Shown: in pieces, positions 8,844 to 17,080 of the stretch | How the letters are laid out: each line of letters starts with the position of its first letter | Numbering within the stretch: the first letter of the stretch is position 1 | NCBI RefSeq assembly: GCF_003434055.1 | Contig: NZ_QVEX01000001.1 | Span: 1,179,824-1,243,823, forward strand | Direction: 5' to 3' | Origin: Enterocloster aldenensis | GTDB taxonomy: Bacteria; Bacillota; Clostridia; Lachnospirales; Lachnospiraceae | Length of the DNA stretch: 64,000 bases | Made by a program: the position numbers and the translations under genes | The notes under the pieces: model-generated | The model's input: the letters and a program-made list of their open reading frames with translations, nothing else | Database searches by the model: none | Told to the model about the DNA's origin: nothing

Positions 8844-10223
8844 TTATGCTTTCGCTGCAGGCTTCTTATCCAGGTTCCTGGATTTATCATTATATGCATC
8901 CATATCTATGTTCTTGGTCATCTTGGCGGATACCAGGGCCGTCACCATGCCGTCGCTTACATTCAGGGCTGTCCTTGCCATATCGATGACCGGCTCAATA
9001 CCAACCAACAGCCCTGCGAGTCCAACCGGAAGCCCAAGCGCGGATAATACCGTGATTCCTGCAAAGGTTGCACCGCCGCCCACGCCGGCAATACCGATGG
9101 AGGCAAAGGTGATGACAATTACCATCAGGATGAAGAAAGACGGCGTGATAGGCTGTCCCACAGCGGGCGCAACCATCACTACCAGCATGGCCGGATAGAT
9201 TGCGGCGCATCCGTTCTGTCCGATGGAGGTGCTTAAGGAACCTGCCAGGTTGGAAACGCCGTTGTCCACTCCCATCTCATCGGTTAAGGTGCGGATGGTC
9301 AGAGGAAGGGTACCTGCACTGGTACGGGAGGTAAATGCAAATACCAGCGTGGTCATGGCCTTCTTAAAATATACAAACGGGCTGAGTCCTGCAAAGGCCA
9401 GTATCAGTCCGTGAATGACGAACATGATGATGATGGCCGTATAGGATGCAAGCACAAAGGTCACAAGCCGCAGTATGCTGGTATAATCACTTCCCGCAAT
9501 GGTCTTGGTCATCAATGAGAAGATGCCGAATGGGGTCAGCATGATGATCATCATGACCACTTCCACCACAAGGGTATTAAGCGAGTTCATGATTTTACCG
9601 AAGAACTCCGCCTGTTCCGGGGCATAGGTCCGCACCCCGATGACGCCAATCCCAAGGAATGCAGCAAACAACACCACGGAAAGGGTTGCGTTGCTTCCCT
9701 GTCCGGTCAGGGCATAGATTGGGTTGGACGGAATGATATCAATGATGGTATTCTCAATGGAAAGTCCCTCCTGGGCCTTTTCCTCCAGCTGGGCAGTTTT
9801 CTGCGTCTCTGCCTCGCCGATTTCCAGTCCCTCTGCGCTGACGCCGAAGGTCTGGGCCGTAACGCCGCCCACCACAGCCGCCACTGCTGCTGTTGACAGA
9901 AGGATTACCAGCACAAGGGCCGTGATCTTGCCCAGGTTCTTGCCTGACTTCTGGTTAATGATGGCACACACGATGGATACAAAAATCAGCGGGATGACCA
10001 TCATCTTCAAAAGCTTGGTATACGCGGTTCCCACCAGGCTGATCCAGCGCAGGCTCTCGGAAACAGCTGCATCGTCAGCCACTGTCTTTAAGATTGCGCC
10101 AAAGATAATACCGCCAAACAGGCCGGCCACAACACGTACATTAAAAGATTTCCCTTTTTTTCCTAAATAAAACAAAAATCCCAGATAAGCCACAAAGCAG
10201 ATTACACTAATCGTAACAGCCAT
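8844..10223 (-). CDS. tcyP: dicarboxylate/amino acid:cation symporter, TcyP-like L-cystine type
   Basis: 459 residues with the helices of the DAACS family. KSFNVRVVAGLFGGIIFGAIL near the start resembles B. subtilis TcyP, which imports L-cystine with sodium; glutamate carriers of the same family differ there. The re-entrant loop region SLSTSIGQNGCAAIYPAML and the conserved FTSRTSAGTLP are present. The ATG directly follows the malY stop (TAA-ATG). Cystine as substrate is inferred from this resemblance and from the neighbouring C-S lyase and disulfide reductase; another small amino acid is possible. Confidence 0.8.
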   Translation of the reverse strand: MAVTISVICFVAYLGFLFYLGKKGKSFNVRVVAGLFGGIIFGAILKTVADDAAVSESLRWISLVGTAYTKLLKMMVIPLIFVSIVCAIINQKSGKNLGKITALVLVILLSTAAVAAVVGGVTAQTFGVSAEGLEIGEAETQKTAQLEEKAQEGLSIENTIIDIIPSNPIYALTGQGSNATLSVVLFAAFLGIGVIGVRTYAPEQAEFFGKIMNSLNTLVVEVVMMIIMLTPFGIFSLMTKTIAGSDYTSILRLVTFVLASYTAIIIMFVIHGLILAFAGLSPFVYFKKAMTTLVFAFTSRTSAGTLPLTIRTLTDEMGVDNGVSNLAGSLSTSIGQNGCAAIYPAMLVVMVAPAVGQPITPSFFILMVIVITFASIGIAGVGGGATFAGITVLSALGLPVGLAGLLVGIEPVIDMARTALNVSDGMVTALVSAKMTKNIDMDAYNDKSRNLDKKPAAKA

Positions 10224-11417
10224 TTATTCCCCCAACCTTTCTTTGATGTTATTGATGATGCTTGCGACTGCAGTTTTAATATTCTTTGTATCCGTGGCAA
10301 GGTTAATGCGGATGTATCCCTGGGCCATGACGCTGAACCACTCGCCCACGTCACAGGCCAGCCTGCACTTATCCTGGATGAACCTGGCGGTCTCATCCCC
10401 CGGCACATAGCTTCTAAGGTCAATCCATGACAGATAGGTGCCCTCAAGGGGGGTAACAATGATCTCAGGCAGCTCCCTGGCAAATTCCTGCTTCATATAA
10501 TCGTAATTGTGACGGATCAGGGCCTTCACATCCTGAAGCCACTCCTCCCCGCCCCTAAAGGCAGCGCCCATGCCGGTAATGCCCATCAGGTTCACCTCCG
10601 GGGAACCAATGCCCTTAATATAGGCATCATACTTCTCCATCAGCTTCCCATCAAAAATAATGACATGGGAGTGGATGAGTCCGGCCAGGTTAAAGGTCTT
10701 GGAACCGGAGTTCAGGGTAATCAGGATATCCTTGTATCCGCCGTCCTTCACACAGGCAGAAGATACAAATGGCTTCCCTTCGTATGTAAAGTCCTGATGG
10801 ATCTCATCCGAAACAACCAGCACGCCATGCTTGCGGCAGATGGAGAACATGGTATCCAGTTCTTCCTCAGACCATACGCGGCTTACCGGGTTATGGGGTG
10901 AACACAGGATGAACATCTCTACCTTGTTGTCAATGATTTCCTTCTCAAACTTCTCAAAATCCAGGCTGTAATATCCATGGTCGTTGTCAAGCTCACAGGT
11001 CACAAGCTTCCTGCCTGTATTTAAAATAGCGTCATAGAATGGATAATACACAGGCGGGCAGATGATTACGGACGCCTCCTCCTTGGTATACGCCCTTACT
11101 GCCGCGTACAGGGAGCCCACAACCCCGGTGGCGAACCGGACATTCTCCCTGGCAAGTTCCACGCCATGATGCTTCTTCTGCCATGCAAAGAAAGAATCAA
11201 AGTACTCATCCTCCACCTTTCCATAGCCAAAAACACCGTGCTTCACACGCTCTGTCAGCGCCTCCCTGACAACAGACGGGGACTGTATCTCCATATCAGC
11301 CACCCAAAGCGGAAGCAGGTCCCCATCCCCAAAAATCTCCTGGAGTGAATCCCACTTCAGTGTGCCGGTACCCCGGCGTTCCACACAATTCTCCCTACAG
11401 AACTTCTCAAAGTCCAT
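10224..11417 (-). CDS. malY: MalY/PatB-type PLP-dependent C-S lyase (cystathionine beta-lyase)
   Basis: 397 residues from the ATG at 11417 (AAAGG 12 bases upstream); an ATG at 11429 touches the same site with no spacing and is less likely. Fold-type I aminotransferase: VSDEIHQDF holds the Asp that binds the PLP nitrogen, and LNSGSKTFNLAG the Schiff-base Lys (about 240). LPLWVADMEIQSP near the start is typical of MalY/PatB. The family splits cystathionine, cystine or cysteine into pyruvate, ammonia and a thiol or sulfide. It is first in an operon with a cystine-type symporter and a persulfide reductase, driven by a consensus promoter. Confidence 0.88.
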   Translation of the reverse strand: MDFEKFCRENCVERRGTGTLKWDSLQEIFGDGDLLPLWVADMEIQSPSVVREALTERVKHGVFGYGKVEDEYFDSFFAWQKKHHGVELARENVRFATGVVGSLYAAVRAYTKEEASVIICPPVYYPFYDAILNTGRKLVTCELDNDHGYYSLDFEKFEKEIIDNKVEMFILCSPHNPVSRVWSEEELDTMFSICRKHGVLVVSDEIHQDFTYEGKPFVSSACVKDGGYKDILITLNSGSKTFNLAGLIHSHVIIFDGKLMEKYDAYIKGIGSPEVNLMGITGMGAAFRGGEEWLQDVKALIRHNYDYMKQEFARELPEIIVTPLEGTYLSWIDLRSYVPGDETARFIQDKCRLACDVGEWFSVMAQGYIRINLATDTKNIKTAVASIINNIKERLGE

Positions 11418-11462
11418 CTTCCATACCATCCTTTCCCAAGTGTAAGCAAGTCTTCAAATATT

Positions 11463-11477
11463 GTTCACTCGATGAAC
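11463..11477. promoter_or_regulatory. palindrome GTTCA-N5-TGAAC at the malY start of transcription
   Basis: GTTCA CTCGA TGAAC lies just downstream of the malY -10 box, over the expected transcription start. This is a classic place for a MarR-family repressor, whose gene is divergent. The site itself is directly seen; the binding protein is inferred. Confidence 0.55.
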
Positions 11478-11480
11478 TAT

Positions 11481-11509
11481 ATTATAAAATACTTCGTGCA
11501 TAATGTCAA
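11481..11509 (-). promoter_or_regulatory. perfect consensus sigma-A promoter of the malY operon
   Basis: Minus strand TTGACA (11509-11504), 17-base spacer, TATAAT (11486-11481): an exact match in both boxes with optimal spacing. Such a strong promoter with overlapping palindromes usually means tight repression. Confidence 0.92.
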
Positions 11510-11549
11510 TATGCTTTGTATTTTTTTTAGTAATAAGGACATTATGCAC
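11496..11549. promoter_or_regulatory. 12-base inverted repeat between malY and the MarR gene
   Basis: GTGCATAATGTC (11496-11507) recurs exactly as its reverse complement GACATTATGCAC (11538-11549), 30 bases apart. The left copy lies inside the spacer and -35 box of the malY promoter; the right copy lies toward the MarR gene. Probable paired operator sites or a looping element for the divergent regulator. Confidence 0.6.
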
Positions 11550-11695
11550 ATTAAAACGACTATATTTTTTCAATATTGTTCTATTGCTTTACTATTTTTC
11601 CTATTTTGGTTAAAAGAAAGCATTGAAGGCCTTTTCCAGATATGTTACTATAACATGTACAGACATTATATTAAGAACAGGAGCCGAGACCCCAT

Positions 11696-12178
11696 ATGAG
11701 CCATCTTACAGATATCAACAGCGCGTACCAGAAGCTGAATGTAAGGGCGAATACATTGTATGAATTCGTCATTTTATATCACAATTACATTTATGCCCAT
11801 CACACATATGAGAATGAAAATTTCAACATGATGGAGATACACACCCTTACATACATCGACGACTGTCCCGGAATCACTGCCACCGAACTGTCAAAGCTAT
11901 GGCACAAAAGCAAAAGCGCCATCTCCCAGGTCATCAAAAGACTGGTGGATTCCGGATATGTTGAGAAGCGCTTCAAGGAGAACAATGAGAAATCCGTCTG
12001 TCTCTATGCGACGGATAAAGGCCAGCGTCTTTCCAGTGTACACAAGGCATATGACGTGGCCGACATTACCCAGACCACATCTTATCTGATTGAACAGTGC
12101 GGCCAGGCGGATGTGGATGCATTTTACAGGATCATTGATAAGTACAACGAACTTCTCAAGTCAGACCTGGAGCATTAG
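11696..12178 (+). CDS. MarR-family transcriptional regulator
   Basis: 160 residues. A winged helix-turn-helix covers about 50-115: helices around LTYIDDCPGITATELSKLW and SAISQVIKRLVDSG, then the wing EKRFKENNEKSVCLYATDKG, with helical dimerisation ends on both sides. CAGGAG lies about 12 bases before the ATG. It is divergent from the malY–symporter–reductase operon with palindromic sites between, so it is the probable repressor of that operon and of itself. The ligand is unknown; members of this family near sulfur genes often sense thiols or persulfide, but only one Cys-bearing stretch (EQCGQAD) lies near the C-terminus. Confidence 0.88.
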   Translation: MSHLTDINSAYQKLNVRANTLYEFVILYHNYIYAHHTYENENFNMMEIHTLTYIDDCPGITATELSKLWHKSKSAISQVIKRLVDSGYVEKRFKENNEKSVCLYATDKGQRLSSVHKAYDVADITQTTSYLIEQCGQADVDAFYRIIDKYNELLKSDLEH

Positions 12179-12236
12179 GGCGTGTTTGGAGATTGCTTTC
12201 CGTCAGCTGCCCCGGAATTTTAAAACCGGCCGCGCC
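12178..12236 (+). repeat. short MITE-like element, diverged copy A
   Basis: Starts at the last base of the MarR stop codon. Its left end (GGGCGTGTTTG, then GATTGCTTTCCGTCAG) matches the left end of the element at 55654-55741, and its right end GGAATTTTAAAA..CGCGCC is a worn version of that element's right end. Roughly 59 bases; the middle is deleted relative to copy B. Confidence 0.55.
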
Positions 12237-12343
12237 ATGCAGAGGGAATCATGGGGGCCGGGAATGATAAATTATTAACGATTTCCTGTCATCCAGGAAA
12301 ACAGAATAAAAAACATGAAACTACAAACGAGGAGGAAGATTCA

Positions 12344-12799
12344 ATGAGCAACCTGAACAACGTAATGAAAGAATTCAAAGCATTCATACTGAAGGGCAAT
12401 ATCATCGACATGGCTGTGGGCGTCATCATTGGCGGCGCATTCAGCAAGATTGTCACATCCCTTGTGAATGATATCCTGATGCCGGTCCTTGGCGCCCTTA
12501 CCGGCGGGGCCAGCTTCAATACGCTTAAATACGTGCTCAGCCCTGAAGTAAAGGCGGGCGGAGAGGTGGTAAAAGCAGAAGCCGCCATACTGTATGGCAG
12601 CTTCCTTCAGAATGTCCTTGATTTTATCATTATCGGGGCCTGCATGTTCTTCATGATCAAGACCGTTGCCGTCATCAGCTCACGCCTTCGCCATGAGGAA
12701 GAGAAAAAGGAAGAGGCGCCCGCGCCTGCCGGTCCCACCCAGGAGGAACTCCTGGCTGAAATCCGCGACCTTTTAAAAGAGAAAAATGCTTCCGCCTGA
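12344..12799 (+). CDS. mscL: large-conductance mechanosensitive channel
   Basis: 151 residues from MSNLNNVMKEFKAFILKGN; GAGGAGGAAG precedes the ATG. The first helix (NIIDMAVGVIIGGAFSKIV) is the signature pore-lining helix of MscL; the second helix is NVLDFIIIGACMFFMIKTV, followed by a charged C-terminal helix (EELLAEIRDLLKE) that forms the cytoplasmic bundle. The homopentamer opens under membrane tension and releases solutes on osmotic downshock. It converges with rho, leaving only 11 bases between the stop codons, and no separate terminator is seen. Confidence 0.96.
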   Translation: MSNLNNVMKEFKAFILKGNIIDMAVGVIIGGAFSKIVTSLVNDILMPVLGALTGGASFNTLKYVLSPEVKAGGEVVKAEAAILYGSFLQNVLDFIIIGACMFFMIKTVAVISSRLRHEEEKKEEAPAPAGPTQEELLAEIRDLLKEKNASA

Positions 12800-12810
12800 C
12801 AGACACCAGA

Positions 12811-14424
12811 TTAATAAAACCTGATTCTCTTGGCGTTTTCCACAAACTCCCTGTTGTTCCTGGTCCTTGCGAACAGATCCAGTATCTTTTCCACGGCATC
12901 CTCGGGCTTCATGGAGTTTGTTGCTTTGTGTATGATATCCACTGCCTCGGCTTCCTCCCTGGTCAGCAGAAGGTCATCCCTTCTTGTGCCCGACTTAAGG
13001 ATGTCAATGGCAGGGAAGATGCGTTTCTCAGACAGTTTCCTGTCCAGCACCAGCTCCATGTTGCCGGTGCCCTTAAATTCCTCATATACAACATCATCCA
13101 TACGGCTTCCCGTATCCACCAGCGCAGTTGCCAGAACAGTCAGGCTTCCGCCTTCACGCATGTTGCGGGCAGCGCCGAAAAACCGCTTGGGCATGTGAAG
13201 GGCAGCCGGGTCAAGACCGCCGGAAAGCGTACGGCCGCTGGGCGCAACCGTCAGGTTATATGCCCTTGCAAGGCGTGTGATGCTGTCCAGGAGTATGATG
13301 ACATCCCGGCCATGTTCCACCAGACGCTTGGCCCGCTCCGCCACCATCTCCGAAACCCTTTTATGGCGCTCAGGCAGTTCATCAAAGGTGGAGTAAATCA
13401 CTTCCACGTTGGGACCCACGATTGCCTCCCTGATGTCCGTCACTTCCTCCGGGCGCTCGTCAATCAGGAGGATCATCAGATGCATGTCCGGATGGTTGGT
13501 GGTGATGGCCTTGGCCACCTGCTTTAAAAGGGTGGTCTTACCTGCCTTTGGCGGTGATACGATCATGCCGCGCTGTCCCTTGCCGATAGGTGACAGAAGG
13601 TCCAGCACACGCATGGCAACGGACGTCTTCACGCCGGGCATCTCCATATGCAGGCGCTGGTTGGGGAAGATTGGCGTTAAATCCTCAAAATTAGGCCTGG
13701 TCTCCGTAGCGCTTAAGGGATATCCGTTCACTGTCTTGATGTAAAGCAGGGCGGCAAACTTCTCCGTGGCTGATTTAACCCTTCTGTTGCCTGCAATGAT
13801 ATCCCCTGTCTTCAGATTAAAGCGGCGGATCTGGGACGGCGCCACATACACGTCGTTCTCCCCCGGCAGGAAGTTCTCACACCGGATGAACCCAAATCCG
13901 TCAGGCATTACCTCCAGGATCCCATTGGCTTCAATCCCGCTGTCCAGCTCTGCCATATCCTGGTTGGACAGGCCCGTTGTATCGGACCTGGCATCGGTCC
14001 TGGACGTGCGTTCGCCGCCCTCGGACTGCTGGTTAGAACCCTGGTTCTGGCTGTAACCGGTATGCGGCCTGTTCTGCTGGGATTTGGAAGCTGAATATTT
14101 ATTATCGTAAGACCGGTTGGTGTTACGCCTTGGCTCCTGGCTGCGGCTTTCCTGTCTGTCCTGGGACTCCTGGGGCCTTGACTGGGTGTTATCCTGCCTG
14201 GGCTTCACAGTCTCCTGCCTGGGCTGGGCACTGTCCTGCGCCTGCGCCTGGCGTTTTTCCTCTTTTCTGATTTCAGTGGGCTTTACTTCCGGGTTCTTCT
14301 CTGCCGCCGCGCAGAGCAGGTCAATGATTTCAGCCTTGCGCAGGCTGCTGATTCCTTTAATGCCCTGGTTTCTAGCCATTTCCTTTAATTCTGCAAGAGG
14401 AAGTGTCTGCAATTTTTCCCGCAT
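12811..14424 (-). CDS. rho: transcription termination factor Rho with long Q/N/R/S-rich insertion
   Basis: 537 residues, about 110 more than E. coli Rho. Order: Rho N-terminal helical domain (5-45), a low-complexity insertion (about 46-152) crowded with Gln, Asn, Arg and Ser, the cold-shock-like RNA-binding domain (about 167-235), and the RecA-like motor with Walker [12 protein letters not shown] (290-300), Walker [17 protein letters not shown] and the Q-loop region. The hexamer loads on C-rich RNA and pulls it from RNA polymerase. The insertion resembles the intrinsically disordered or prion-like Rho insertions known in Clostridium and Bacteroides. It is preceded by its own promoter and a leader of about 180 bases. 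Confidence 0.97.
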   Translation of the reverse strand: MREKLQTLPLAELKEMARNQGIKGISSLRKAEIIDLLCAAAEKNPEVKPTEIRKEEKRQAQAQDSAQPRQETVKPRQDNTQSRPQESQDRQESRSQEPRRNTNRSYDNKYSASKSQQNRPHTGYSQNQGSNQQSEGGERTSRTDARSDTTGLSNQDMAELDSGIEANGILEVMPDGFGFIRCENFLPGENDVYVAPSQIRRFNLKTGDIIAGNRRVKSATEKFAALLYIKTVNGYPLSATETRPNFEDLTPIFPNQRLHMEMPGVKTSVAMRVLDLLSPIGKGQRGMIVSPPKAGKTTLLKQVAKAITTNHPDMHLMILLIDERPEEVTDIREAIVGPNVEVIYSTFDELPERHKRVSEMVAERAKRLVEHGRDVIILLDSITRLARAYNLTVAPSGRTLSGGLDPAALHMPKRFFGAARNMREGGSLTVLATALVDTGSRMDDVVYEEFKGTGNMELVLDRKLSEKRIFPAIDILKSGTRRDDLLLTREEAEAVDIIHKATNSMKPEDAVEKILDLFARTRNNREFVENAKRIRFY

Positions 14425-14566
14425 AGTATCTCTCCTTATCCAATATTAATCAACTCATCCGTCAAGACAGACTGATGGTCTATTTCCAACACTCGGGGTA
14501 TTATCTTATGTTCAATCAAATTCGGGGTTTATTCCAGATTTGCGAATTGCTTGGGACTAACAGACT

Positions 14567-14592
14567 GCTGACAGCATAAGAAAACTGTCAGC
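14567..14592 (-). promoter_or_regulatory. hairpin at the start of the rho leader
   Basis: GCTGACAG pairs perfectly with CTGTCAGC across a 10-base loop, a few bases downstream of the predicted rho transcription start. No T-run follows, so it is not a simple terminator. Rho leaders are a known site of autogenous attenuation in other bacteria. Confidence 0.5.
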
Positions 14593-14610
14593 CAATCTAT
14601 GTATAGCCCT

Positions 14611-14640
14611 ATTATATACACGAATATTACGGAATGTAAA
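14611..14640 (-). promoter_or_regulatory. promoter of rho
   Basis: Minus strand TTTACA (14640-14635), 18-base spacer, TATAAT (14616-14611), about 190 bases before the rho start codon. Confidence 0.65.
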
Positions 14641-14658
14641 GTGAAAATTGAAATAATT

Positions 14659-15975
14659 TTAGTTTGTCAGCCAATTCATATGGGTTTTTATACTGGCTTC
14701 GTAGCCATTATCCGATGGTTCATAGAAGACAGCCCCCTCCATGCCGTCCGGCAGATACTGCTGTTTTACATAATGCTTGGGATAATCGTGCGCATATTTG
14801 TATCCTGCCCCGTGCCCCAGCTTCTCAGCTCCCTTATAATGCCTGTCCTGCAGGTGTACCGGAACCGGCATGGTCCTCTGGTCCCTGACTGCGTCCATGG
14901 CCTTAAACACAGCCATGCAGGCCGCATTGCTCTTTGGCGCGGTTGCCACATAGGTCACTGCCTGGGACAGGATGATCTGGGCTTCCGGAAGTCCGATCCG
15001 CTCCACGGCCTGGGCCGCATTCACAGCCACCGCCAATGCCTGGGGATCTGCGTTTCCCACATCCTCCGATGCGCATATCATGATCCTTCTGGCAATGAAT
15101 TTGATATCCTCACCCGCATAGAGCATCCGGGCCAGATAATAGACAGCCGCATCCGGGTCCGAGCCGCGCATGCTCTTGATAAATGCAGAAACCGTATCAT
15201 AATGGTTATCCCCGTTCTTATCGTACCGCACCACCCGCTTCTGGATGCATTCCTGGGCCACTGACAGATTAATATGTATCTTTCCGTCCCCTGCCCGTTC
15301 CGTTGTCAGGACTCCCAGCTCCACTGCGTTAAGGGCTGCCCTGGCGTCCCCGTTGGCCGTATCTGCCAGGAAATCAGCCGCATCCTCATCAATCACCGCG
15401 TCATAGGCCCCCATCCCCCGTTCCCTGTCATATACCGCCCGGCGTATCAGTTCCCTGATATCCTCCTTTTCCAACGGCTTAAGTTCAAATATCCTGGAGC
15501 GCGACAGCAGGGCCCCGTTCACCTCAAAATAAGGATTCTCCGTGGTGGCCCCGATAAGAATCAGCGTGCCGTCCTCCACAAAGGGCAGGAGATAATCCTG
15601 CTGCCCCTTATTAAAGCGATGGATCTCATCCACGAACAATATGGTCTTCCTGCCATACATGCCCATATTGTCCTTGGCGCCCTTAACCACTTCCTCCATG
15701 TCCTTCTTTCCGGCAACCGTGGCATTAATCTGTTTAAAATCAGCGCTGGTGGTATTGGCAATCACCTTGGCCAGGGTGGTCTTTCCCGTACCGGGAGGGC
15801 CATAGAAAATAATGGACCCCAGCTTATCCGCTTTGATTGCGCGGTAAAGCAGTTTATCCACGCCCACTATATGCTGCTGCCCCACCACCTCGTCCAGGGT
15901 CCTGGGCCTGAGCCTGGATGCCAGCGGGGATTCTGTCTCCATTGTATTCTCTCTCATATAATCAAATAAATCCAT
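14659..15975 (-). CDS. rarA: replication-associated recombination protein A (RarA/MgsA) AAA+ ATPase
   Basis: 438 residues from MDLFDYMREN (AAAGGG upstream; an earlier in-frame ATG lacks a site). Walker A is GPPGTGKTT at about 59-67, Walker B is ILFVDEIHRFNKGQQD, and sensor 1 is LIGATTENPYFEVN; the C-terminal oligomerisation domain ends with the conserved YKYAHDYPKHYVKQQYLPD. A clamp-loader-like tetramer that acts at stalled replication forks, linked to recombination and SSB. Length and motifs are standard. It follows the deacetylase gene by 28 bases, possibly co-transcribed. Confidence 0.95.
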   Translation of the reverse strand: MDLFDYMRENTMETESPLASRLRPRTLDEVVGQQHIVGVDKLLYRAIKADKLGSIIFYGPPGTGKTTLAKVIANTTSADFKQINATVAGKKDMEEVVKGAKDNMGMYGRKTILFVDEIHRFNKGQQDYLLPFVEDGTLILIGATTENPYFEVNGALLSRSRIFELKPLEKEDIRELIRRAVYDRERGMGAYDAVIDEDAADFLADTANGDARAALNAVELGVLTTERAGDGKIHINLSVAQECIQKRVVRYDKNGDNHYDTVSAFIKSMRGSDPDAAVYYLARMLYAGEDIKFIARRIMICASEDVGNADPQALAVAVNAAQAVERIGLPEAQIILSQAVTYVATAPKSNAACMAVFKAMDAVRDQRTMPVPVHLQDRHYKGAEKLGHGAGYKYAHDYPKHYVKQQYLPDGMEGAVFYEPSDNGYEASIKTHMNWLTN

Positions 15976-16003
15976 TGTCTTACCCTTTCTGCCGTGTCCT
16001 GTC

Positions 16004-16732
16004 TCAATCAATCAGCAGTTCATCAACCGTAACAAAAGTATATCCCTGCCTGGTAAGCGTGTCAATCAGTTCCAGCGCAGCCTGTACCGAAGTGGGAAAA
16101 ATGTCATGCATTAATATAATATCCCCATCCTCCACATCTTTCAAGACCCGTTTCACAATCTTATTCTTATTCTTCAGTTTCCAGTCCAGGGAATCCACGG
16201 ACCACAGCACCGTGGTCATGCCCACGTCACACTCCAGCTCTTCATTCCAGTCCCCAAAGGGCGGCCTCATGTACTGCGGCCGTTCCCCTGTTATATCCTC
16301 TATCATCCTGCTGGTCCTGTCCACGGCCTGGCACACGGTCTTTGCCCCGGCCTTGGTCAGCTGGACATGGCTGAAGCTGTGGTTTCCAATCAGATGGCCC
16401 TCATCATGCATCCGCTTCACCAGCTCCTCATTCCCCTCTATGTTCTGTCCCATAAGGAAAAACGTGACCCTGACGCCCCTTTCCTTCAGGCCGTCCAGCA
16501 GCTGGGCCGTGCATTCCTCATGGGGACCGTCATCAAATGTAAGGGCCACGCATTTGCCTTCAAGCCCTTTGGCCCGGTCCAGGGTTTCCCCGCCCTCCTG
16601 GACCCACGTCCCATTCCCCGCCGCGGCATGGACCGGCCGGTTCCCCAGTACAGTCCAGAACAGCCCTCCAAGAAGAATCACGTCCGCCCCACAGACCATG
16701 GCCAGAAGTTTTAACTTATTTCCCAGTTTCAC
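16004..16732 (-). CDS. secreted or anchored polysaccharide deacetylase (NodB domain)
   Basis: 242 residues from a GTG at 16732 with AGAGGG six bases upstream. An N-terminal hydrophobic segment (about 8-30) is a signal anchor or signal peptide. All five carbohydrate-esterase 4 motifs are visible: TFDDGP (65-70), NHSFSH (metal His pair), RPPFGDWN, SVDSLDW and ILMHDI. The enzyme uses a metal ion to remove acetyl groups from N-acetylglucosamine in peptidoglycan or a surface polysaccharide. Members close to this one include the sporulation type (PdaA/PdaB) and PgdA; the exact substrate cannot be told. The region 16733-17080 upstream holds no gene, only a terminator. Confidence 0.92.
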   Translation of the reverse strand: MKLGNKLKLLAMVCGADVILLGGLFWTVLGNRPVHAAAGNGTWVQEGGETLDRAKGLEGKCVALTFDDGPHEECTAQLLDGLKERGVRVTFFLMGQNIEGNEELVKRMHDEGHLIGNHSFSHVQLTKAGAKTVCQAVDRTSRMIEDITGERPQYMRPPFGDWNEELECDVGMTTVLWSVDSLDWKLKNKNKIVKRVLKDVEDGDIILMHDIFPTSVQAALELIDTLTRQGYTFVTVDELLID

Positions 16733-16980
16733 CTTATGCCCTCTTTCACCTGATGCCCTTTATCTATCCAGTATATGTTGGGGATAGAAGGAAAAATGCA
16801 TGGGATTGGATGACGGTCCTGAATCTGTGGGTATCCGGGTTCCCTCCATACATACGGATTGGGCATGGGATGCGGGAAAAAAGGGAGGAGTGCATTGGGT
16901 TCGGAACAAGGCAGGGGTTTGTATCAGGTGCGCAACGTGACGGGTGGCTATTTCGAATACAGAAACTATACCGGGTACAG

Positions 16981-17022
16981 AAAGGGGCGGATTCCTGCAT
17001 CACAGCAAGAATCCACCCCTTT
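16981..17022 (-). terminator. terminator hairpin after the GH25 gene
   Basis: AAAGGGGCGGATTC (16981-16994) pairs with GAATCCACCCCTTT (17009-17022) with one mismatch; on the minus strand the stem ends in CCTTTCT, a short U-rich tail. It lies about 60 bases after the GH25 stop. Confidence 0.65.
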
Positions 17023-17080
17023 ATGCCGTCCTTTGAGAACACTGCTTCCTGAGTCATCTCATATGCATACCATCCTATTC

